Assembly: GCA_025738555.1 (NCBI GenBank)
Contig: JAOVFP010000021.1
Span: forward strand, 62,001 to 126,000
DNA: 64,000 bases
Reading direction: 5' to 3'
From: Cyathus striatus
Lineage: Eukaryota; Basidiomycota; Agaricomycetes; Agaricales; Nidulariaceae
The notes beneath the pieces were generated by a model. The model worked only from the letters and a program-made list of their open reading frames with translations, made no database searches and was not told the origin of the DNA. Numbering within the stretch: position 1 is the stretch's first letter; the number at the start of each line of letters is the position of its first letter. Below are positions 56,745 to 64,000 of the stretch, piece after piece. The position numbers and the translations under genes are program-made.

Positions 56745-57230
56745 ACAATAGCTTTATATGTATTAAATAGACTGCATGCTTCAATATTGTGTTCCTTGCT
56801 TCATTGTTATTGTTTTTACTTTGTTCAATAGCTTTATATGTGTTAAATACACTGTATACTACAATATTGTGCCCCTTGTCTTGTTATAAATCTGTTCTGA
56901 AGCCCTCTGCTCCTTGTCTCATTGTTAATGTCTTTACTTTGTTAGAAAGACACACTCTTTATTGAGTAGACTCTCAACTTCAATATTGCATTCCTTGGTT
57001 CATTCTAAGGCTGTTATGAAGCCCTCTGTATAGTCTTAGAGTTTTGTGCTTCATCCTTATGCTCTCTGGTTGGTTGTTAATCTCTTTATTTCATTTCAAG
57101 CTCTCTGTTTTGTTGATAGCCTCTCTACTTTAATATTATATTTCTTGCCTCATTTTAAACCACTCTGCTTCGTTCTAAATGTATCTGCTCTTCCCTTGGG
57201 CTCTCTGTGGTGTCTACTTTGTTATTGTAA
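56745..57230. repeat. CTCTCT/TTCATT-rich degenerate tandem repeat, locus 2
   Basis: About four degenerate units of the repeat also seen at 53330-53600, with recurring AGACTGCATGCTTCAATATT, TTGTTCAATAGCTTTATATG and TGAAGCCCTCTG words. Confidence 0.65.
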
Positions 57231-57879
57231 GTACTTTCTACTAATTATCTAGCTTTTGTCATGGTGTATGGTTCAATATTTACTAACCTGAGTGCTGCTG
57301 GATTGTATTATGACTGTAGCTATATAGCACCCATCATAGGTGATGTAAATTATACTACTTTACACATAATTTCTTGAATGTAAGTCACACAATATATTTC
57401 AATATGAAAAATCCAGCAGGTTACCAGTGGCTCACAAAACCCATGCTAACACTTACCTGTGGGAAAGGGTCACCGATGTGCCATCAGACTTGTCATCATT
57501 GTGATGAAGGAAGGAGGGAGGGAGGAGGAAGAGGCTGAAAGGCGTGGTGTCATTCAAGACTCAAACACAGACTTGCGACGCATGCGCGCGCATTGATCAG
57601 ATGTCATGTGACATACCGGCAACCAGCTACGAGCCATTTCCGTGCACGGTCACAGCCACCTCCCACAATAGGTTACTATTGTTCGGAAAGTGCACCTGGA
57701 ATCCTCCCTCTTCCTTCCATCCTCTCGTCCCTCCCCCTCGCTCCATTCACCCTTTGTCGTACAGATGACGAACGCTGTCTCGCTCGCTCTCCTCCCCTGC
57801 TCATACCCTACTCTTTATTCCTCTTTCTCTGCCTTCTCCCTCTCATTCTAGGCACCTGTCCCCCGTCCTCTCCCTCACC

Positions 57880-58440
57880 TCGTCTCGCAAGTGACGAGTG
57901 CACATCTATCGTCCTCCTCTCCCCCACCTCGTCTGTCAAGCGACGAGAGTGTGTGTCCCCCGTCCTCTCCTCCACCTCATCTGTCAAACGATGAGAGTGT
58001 GTGTCCCCTGTCCTCTCCTCCACCTTGTCTGTCAAACGACGAGAGTGTGTGTCCCCCGTCCTCTCCTCCACCTTGTCTGTCAAACGACGAGAGTGTGCAT
58101 CCCCCGTCCTCCTCTTTTCCACCTTGTCTGTCAAGCGACGAGAGTGCGTGCGTCCCCCTCCTCATTGCCTACCAGGATGTTATGTGCATATCCACCTTTA
58201 TCTCCTCTCCACCTCATCCGTCAAGCGACAAGGGTGTGTGCGTCCCCCGTCTTCCTCTCTCCCACCTCATCTGTCAAGCGATGAGAGTGCGTGTGTCCTC
58301 CCTCCTCTTCGCTCACTGGGATGTTGTACGCATATCCCCCCTCACCCCCTCCCCACCTTGTCTGCCAAGCGATGAGAGCGTGTGCATCCCCCATCCTCCT
58401 CTCCCCCACCTCGTCTGACAAATGTGACAAGTGTATCATC
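57880..58440. repeat. GC-rich minisatellite, about 48-bp core unit
   Basis: At least eight units of (C)ACCT(C/T)(G/A)TCTGTCAA(A/G)CG followed by A(C/T)GAGAGTGTGTGTCCCC and a TCCTCTCCTC run. The early units have a period near 48 bp; later ones are interrupted by inserts of about 35 bp containing GGATGTT(A/G)T. Open frames on both strands here are by-products of the repeat. Each unit has a CTCGTC...GACGAG inverted pair and can form a hairpin. Confidence 0.85.
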
Positions 58441-58454
58441 AAGCCCCACCGCGC

Positions 58455-59200
58455 CTCTTCCCCTCGTCTTGCAAGTGACAAGTAAGGCTGCCTAATCCCC
58501 TCCCTCCCTTGCTCCTCCCTCCTCTCCTTTCATCTAGCAAGTGACATGCATAATGCCACGCGTAGGAACGTCAAGCCCGCAAGCACCGCCTCCTGTGCTC
58601 TCCCTTTTCGTCCCTTCCCTTCCTCCCTCTTGTCTCATCTCATCCCGTCGCTCCCTTGTCTCACTCACCCTCGTCTCGCAAGTGATGAGGCAGTCTGCCT
58701 CTCCCTTCCTCCTCCCCTGTCTCGTCTTGCAAGTGACGGGTGCCGTATCATCCCCTCTTCCCCCCCCCCCCCCTTTCTCCCTTCTTCTTCCCCTCTCCTT
58801 CCTTTCCACGTCTCGCAAGTGACGCATAGTGCCATCTCGTCCCCTGGCTCCCATCCTCTTCCTCCTCATCGTTCTTCGTGTTAAGCCTATGTGTATCGCC
58901 ACACGTAGCAATATCAGGTCCAGTACAAGCGCTCCCTCCTGCGCTTTCCATTTCCCTCCCTCCCCTTCCTCCCTCTCGTGTTGTCACCCCCTCCCTCTTC
59001 CCCTCTTCCCCTCCTTCCCTGTCTCGTCTTTCAAGTGACAAGTGTCTCACTGTCCCTCCCATCTTCCTGTCCCACCCCCTACCTCTCATCTTACAAGTGA
59101 TGGGCGTAGTTTCAAGGATGAGGAATGTCATGACAGCGAGCGCCGTTCCAGTAACCCTTTCCCTCCTTCGTCTCGCAAGTGACGGGGTGAGCATCTTCTC
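58455..59200. repeat. Dispersed TCTCGCAAGTGACG motifs in pyrimidine-rich DNA
   Basis: The core word CGTCTYGCAAGTGACGRG recurs near 58460, 58530, 58668, 58720, 58808, 59025, 59085 and 59168, spaced irregularly in C/T-rich sequence. It also occurs beyond the solo LTR near 59892 and, inverted, near 59950. The LTR therefore inserted into this repeat block. Confidence 0.7.
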
Positions 59201-59207
59201 CCCTGGG

Positions 59208-59858
59208 TGTCACGACCATGCCCCTAGCCTGACTTGGCGGTGGAGTACGAGAGGGTGACTGCGGAGAAACGAGGGGTGAGTAATAGACGAAGGCGGAGAA
59301 CGATAACTCAGGGGGTAGGACTTTGGCTTCAGCTTATGTGCTGTGCCCCTGGGATTCCCAGTCCTGGATTTCGGAGTAAGGGCAAGCCCTTTGGAGAAGA
59401 CGAGAGACGAGGGGACAAGAGATGTAACTCAAGTCAGACTGAAGGGTGAGGACGTAGTTCAATATGAAACTGAAGACTAAGTACAAATTGAGTACTACTT
59501 AAATACTAGAGACTTGGAGTAAGTAAAGGCCAGCGGAGAAGTACGGTCAGGGTAGGCATACATAGAATGAAGACTATAACTAATTAAACATAATAAAACA
59601 CGTCGGAGAAGTGAGCACGTAAGGCGGTGTAAAGTAAAACTGATAGTGGCGCACTTAAGAATGATAAGTGACTCACTACGAAATGTATACTACATTACTG
59701 AGGGGATAGCTCAGTAGAATGGAAGAAAGGAAACGAGAGTAATCTATGTACAGTAATCAATAAGTAATATTAAGAGCGTAATCAAAGTCTGGAGTAAACA
59801 AAGGGAAAGGCAGAGTAAGAGCATAGGGGTCCGGAGGTAGGCAATACAGGATATGACA
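59208..59858 (+). mobile_element. Solo LTR, copy 2
   Basis: It begins TGTCACGACC and ends GGATATGACA, flanked by a perfect 5-bp duplication CTGGG at 59203-59207 and 59859-59863. It is the same family as 703-1350 but on the opposite strand and with more CpG dinucleotides retained. No internal retrotransposon genes adjoin it. A long open frame (59234-59449) also exists in copy 1, but it reflects shared LTR sequence and is not a gene. Confidence 0.9.
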
Positions 59859-60019
59859 CTGGGCCTCTTTCCCTCTTCCTCTCTCACTCGCCCTCGTTTC
59901 ACAAGTGATGAGGGCAAGTGTTTTCTTCCTCCACCTTCTCGCCCCCTCGTCTTTGTCACTTGCAAGATGAGGGCAAGTGTCTTTTCCCCCCACCCCCACC
60001 CTCTCCCGCCCCCTCCCTC

Positions 60020-62300
60020 TTGCTCTTCCTCTTGTCATAATTGTGTTGTCATTTGTACTGTTTCATTTTGTAAGTTAGTTTCTTGTGTACTTTAGGTAGT
60101 GTGTTGTATTAGTATAAGTAGTTTATTGTATAATTATATGTAGATTGTTGTATTAGTATAGTTAAAGTAATGTAGTAATAATTATAGTTATATGCATAAT
60201 TTGTGAGATTTTGAAAGAGTCTAAGTAGAGTCTACCTGGACTCCATCTGATTTCATGGAGTGATATACAGACAATTAGTATGAACTACTACTTAATTTAC
60301 ATAGAATGTGTTGATAGTTCCATATAATTAGGTCATAATTAGTACAAATTGCTACTTAATTTACATAGAATACTTTTATATTGCTGTATATTTAGGATAC
60401 AATTAGCATGAATTAGGACTTAATTCATGTAGTTTTCTTTCCAAAGCTTTTCTCCAGCTGTATGATTAGAGCAAATTAGCATGTAATTTACATGTTTTTT
60501 TCCTAATGTTTTTCCAGTACTCTGTGGTTAGGACAATTTAGTAGTAACTAATATCACTTTAGCATAATTATTTGCTGTCAATTTGTCTCTAAGTCATAAT
60601 TCTACAGGATTACCATAATTATCATAATTCTTATAAATACTGGTGATTAGACACATTTATTATAATAAGGACTAATAATATGTAAATATGTAGATAATTA
60701 TGGAGAAGTATGCCTAAGTTGACTAAATTATAAATCTCAATTTTTCCTGATGTCATGATGGGTTATAACCGCTCACGAGTTGGTCCAAAATTTAGTGATG
60801 TAAATAATACAATTTTTTACATCGTTATTTGTTCAATTTGTTATCACATATTGCCAGTGCAATGATAGGCGTTATGTAACATGGTTGTCCGTTGGCTATA
60901 TAAAGAGTAGGATGCGTGGCACGGGAGGGTTTTGACGTGACAATGAGACTTACACACTGAGCCTAGGAAGGCGAAGGTTGAGTAGATAGCAAGTAAGTGA
61001 CTACTACTAACATATATTCCTTGGTCTAAGTAGAATCTGCTTCTTTGTAATAGTATTTTCACTCACTTTGGAGAACTTAACTTACTTACGAGGTGTAGAT
61101 AGCCTACATCGTGAAGAAGTTGAGTAGGGTGCAATGCATGTAATAGCTTAGCATTACCGCCTTTCATAAGTTTCATATAAGTATGGATACTATTTATAAA
61201 TGCTGTAGAATATATTAAATGCAATTACTTTTATACATTTTACATATGTGTCCCTGTCACCACCTGTTTTGGTCAAGTGGTATTACTTAGTTGCAAAACA
61301 GACAGTAAGAGTAGTACTATGGTTCGTCAACTCAAAATCCGAAAAGGACTGTGGAAGGCAAACGCATTAAGGGGGTTCATATGTATATACCACAGATTCG
61401 ATATCACAAGATGCAACATCAGTCTGGGAAATAACCGCTACCTCATTAACGCCTTAAGGGATAGGTAGGGTAAAACATATAAACTAACTGTCTCGTAACA
61501 AAGTTGGGATAAGTAATTAAGAGTGTTGAAACTTTGATCGTTATTTCGATATGGCACTGGTAGGATTTGAATTACAGCTTCAATGTAACTCATACACTAT
61601 AGCACCTGATATTACCTATATAATTAAATTTTCTTGTCCTATAGGCCATGTATACTTTTAATTATAAATACAGCCCTATACACACAAGTAGAGCACCGTA
61701 GAGGAGTCACAGGTAAAAGAAGAGCCGCGGCCGTAGAGTCATTGAAGTAATTTGGACCTTTGGTCATACATACACGAGAATACCATTTTTCTGATTGTGT
61801 ATGTGAATAATGACATAAATTGGATATAAGTAAATGTCGTAAGCTAAAGTCAGAACTGTACAAGTAATTTGACTTATATAACTTTACCTTTAACTGGGAA
61901 AGTAGTAATGTTGGTTATTACACTCAAGCAATAAGCAGCAACAAAATACATAAAACAAGCAGAAAGGTAACCCTAAGCGTTACTAACCACTGAGTACTGA
62001 GGCTTCGAAGACCTAATACTAAATGCTACAAACGATTATGACAAATCACGGCTACAATATGCCGTCCGCGTCTTCTTCTGCATACATTACAATGTTCAAG
62101 CTTTAGGAGGCCTTTCTCAAGTCCACCTCCATTGTGATGCCCAAGCTGGGCATTCATGTATGCATACATGTGAACAGTGAACTAAACATGTCGTTGTGGA
62201 ACAGGTCTGGGCATGGATATTTATCTTTGTTGTTTTGTGGGTGACATTGATTCATTCGGAAAGCATTCAAAATCAACACACCTTTTAACAACCATCGTCG
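60020..62300. other. AT-rich intergenic, no gene
   Basis: Direct AT-rich repeats with TTAATTTACATAGAAT occur near 60290-60370. No supported coding sequence is seen up to the F-box gene. Confidence 0.45.
61552..61607 (-). pseudogene. Isolated tRNA-like fragment
   Basis: The minus strand reads AGGTGCTATAGTGTATGAG and ends AATTCAAATCCTACCAGTGCC, the same plan as the units of the 46.9-48.7 kb array, but decayed. Confidence 0.5.
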
Positions 62301-62325
62301 TGTCCACTTGCATCCACCAACTGCC

Positions 62326-63809
62326 ATGACCACCTTTCCACCCGAAATATGGCTCCATATTGGATCCTTACTCCCAGACGCCGTATTGCGAAAATTTCTG
62401 ACCGTTAACAGGCCTCTCTATCATTTATCAATGATTGCTCGTCATCGTGTGCTCGACATTCGCATTCGCGGAATGCCAAAGACTATGAGTGGAAAGCTGG
62501 ATAACATCAGGTATGTTGCTACGCGCTTCAGAAGCATTTCTTACATGCGCGTCGATATAGGGACCGCAAGTTGAGCAAATACATCAGAATACTACGACTC
62601 AATTTTCGAACACCGATGATCCTCCCGCCTGGCGAAAGTTCTGCGTTAGAGCCCGTGTTTTTGAATGCTCTATTAGACACGATCAAGGATTTGGATAAAC
62701 TGGTTGAATTACACGTTGACGCGCAAGTCCAAATATATGAAAACCTTCAACCTTTCATTACATCGATGTGGCAGTCTATTAGACTTGGCGACTCACATCT
62801 GAAGAGCTTATCCTTTCACGGTGACGTTCAAAATATCGCTAGTATGGTACCTCCGTACACAATCCAAGGACTACAAGAGATATATCTGAAGTTCACAAGG
62901 ACGAACACGGTAGTCACTAATGACCGGGACCCTTTATCGGGTACTATTTTGCCATTTTTGAATCACCACTCTCCAAGCCTTCATACGCTATCAATTGAAA
63001 GCCCAGAGAGCTGCAATAGTCATACAGAACACATGGGCCAAATTTTCAGGAAGTTAAAACATTTCCCGCATCTACATAAATTACAATTCAAATATGGCGG
63101 GACTGGAGACATCGATCCCAATGAGTTTGTTGCTGGGGTCCATCACTTTTTTTCCAGACAATGGACTAGCCTAAAGTCCCTTACATTACGATTACACATG
63201 CAACTAGATGGACAACTACTATCGTCTTGGTTTTCCGAGGAATGGGCTTTTAACAACCTTCAGGTTGTAGATTTAAATTACATTAAAGGAGCTTCCCAAA
63301 TTATCCTATCTCGCTGTCAAGATTCTTTGACTTCCCTAACTTATAGCCTCACTAGTTTGGACAGCGACACTATCAAACTCATCAAAGGCTGTTCACAGCT
63401 CGCGACATTGACAGTCCATTCCCTCAGAACGGCATCTGACATATTTTGGTTATTTGAAGCGTTGTCGTCACTGTCATCATTGCAACATTTGATACTTCAC
63501 TGGGACATGATTCCTACGCAAACGTTTTACCACCAAATGGTACGCAAGTACTAAACCATCTAATAACCAGACTATTTGACATATTATTTTCCTTAGGCAG
63601 CATTAAAGGATCGTTACGGGTCTTGTTCTTATCCTCAATGGAAACTTTACGACATTAGCATCTATTGCAACAGTACGCCTGTAGATGTAAAAACGATGAA
63701 AGAAATCGCATATGCTATTCCTTCGGTACGAAGTTTCTGGGGGCAAGGTGACATGGGAGTTGGCTACTGTTATTTCAACGGTGACGCTTTCATAGAAAGA
63801 AATGTATAA
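62326..63809 (+). CDS. F-box protein with LRR-like C-terminal region
   Basis: Exons 62326-62510, 62561-63539 and 63597-63809 join in phase to 458 aa; both introns (50 and 57 nt) are GT-AG. The N-terminus FPPEIWLHIGSLLPDAVLRKF is a typical basidiomycete F-box (about residues 4-45). The rest has regularly spaced leucine-rich segments (LKSLSFHGDV, LHTLSIESPE, LKSLTLRLHM, LQVVDLNYI, LATLTVHSL, LQHLILHWD) suggestive of degenerate leucine-rich repeats. F-box proteins join SCF ubiquitin ligases through Skp1 and choose substrates with the repeat region. The family is hugely expanded in mushrooms; the target is unknown. Confidence 0.82.
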
Positions 63810-64000
63810 TTATCAGGTTAAACTTCTGTGTGTGATCAATATGTGATAGAGAATTGAATGTTAATAGCTTTTGGCCTTAGCAATTTCCCATACTTAGAAA
63901 ATTTGGAAATCATAACTAAAAAGCAACGAACGTAACATCGCAAGTTGTATATACCCCACACCGTGCACGTGTAAAATGTAACAACTAAATTTACCGCTTT

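Noticed and set aside
57593..59258. Many frames of 90-175 codons on both strands
   Set aside because: They arise from the CpG-containing minisatellite and C/T-rich repeats, where stops are rare in all frames.

Overview
The window looks like a mushroom-forming basidiomycete (Agaricomycetes) genome. Genes are broken by many short introns of about 50-57 nt with GT(A/G)NG donors. The gene content fits too: a NACHT-WD40 NLR-like protein with an N-terminal helical domain, F-box/LRR-like and HMG-box proteins, expanded NmrA-like reductases, PIF/Harbinger and hAT DNA transposons, and CpG-depleted repeats. All calls come from reading the sequence. Intron junctions were checked by phase where stated.

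Layout. 1-9.6 kb is a transposon landing zone: a solo LTR (703-1350), a 2.0-kb terminal-inverted-repeat element with a 6-bp target duplication (3138-5139), and 44 bp later a full-length PIF/Harbinger element (5184-9566) carrying a DDE transposase and a Myb/SANT-like accessory gene. 9.6-12.7 kb has no convincing gene. 12.7-16.1 kb holds a nine-exon HMG-box gene whose 5' coding exon is split by a 905-bp element with 165-bp inverted repeats and a 9-bp target duplication; the element end supplies an in-frame ATG. 16.5-23.2 kb is degraded sequence plus a long, many-exon hAT transposase gene (18937-22505).

23.4-35.9 kb is a head-to-tail array of nine copies of an NmrA-like / EasG-like (TIGR03649-type) NAD(P)-binding reductase gene. 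Six copies are intact (284-285 aa, three exons) and three are broken. It is followed by a convergent 1386-aa NACHT-WD40 gene (36099-40480), and then two paralogous nine-exon genes that join a TENA/THI-4 domain to a beta-trefoil-like domain (41029-42932 and 44416-46357).

46.9-48.7 kb is a tandem array of decayed tRNA-like units of about 260 bp. An OPA3-like mitochondrial protein gene (49189-50007) and an intron-containing tRNA-Glu(UUC) gene (50572-50669) follow. 50.7-62.3 kb is AT-rich repeat country with a 1.0-kb foldback element (55458-56472), a GC-rich hairpin minisatellite (57.9-59.2 kb) and a second solo LTR of the first family in the opposite orientation (59208-59858). An F-box protein gene (62326-63809) closes the window.

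No single pathway is visible. The reductase array is probably a lineage-specific expansion in secondary or redox metabolism. The NLR gene is a candidate innate-immune or allorecognition receptor. The remaining host genes look like housekeeping or regulatory genes set between transposons.
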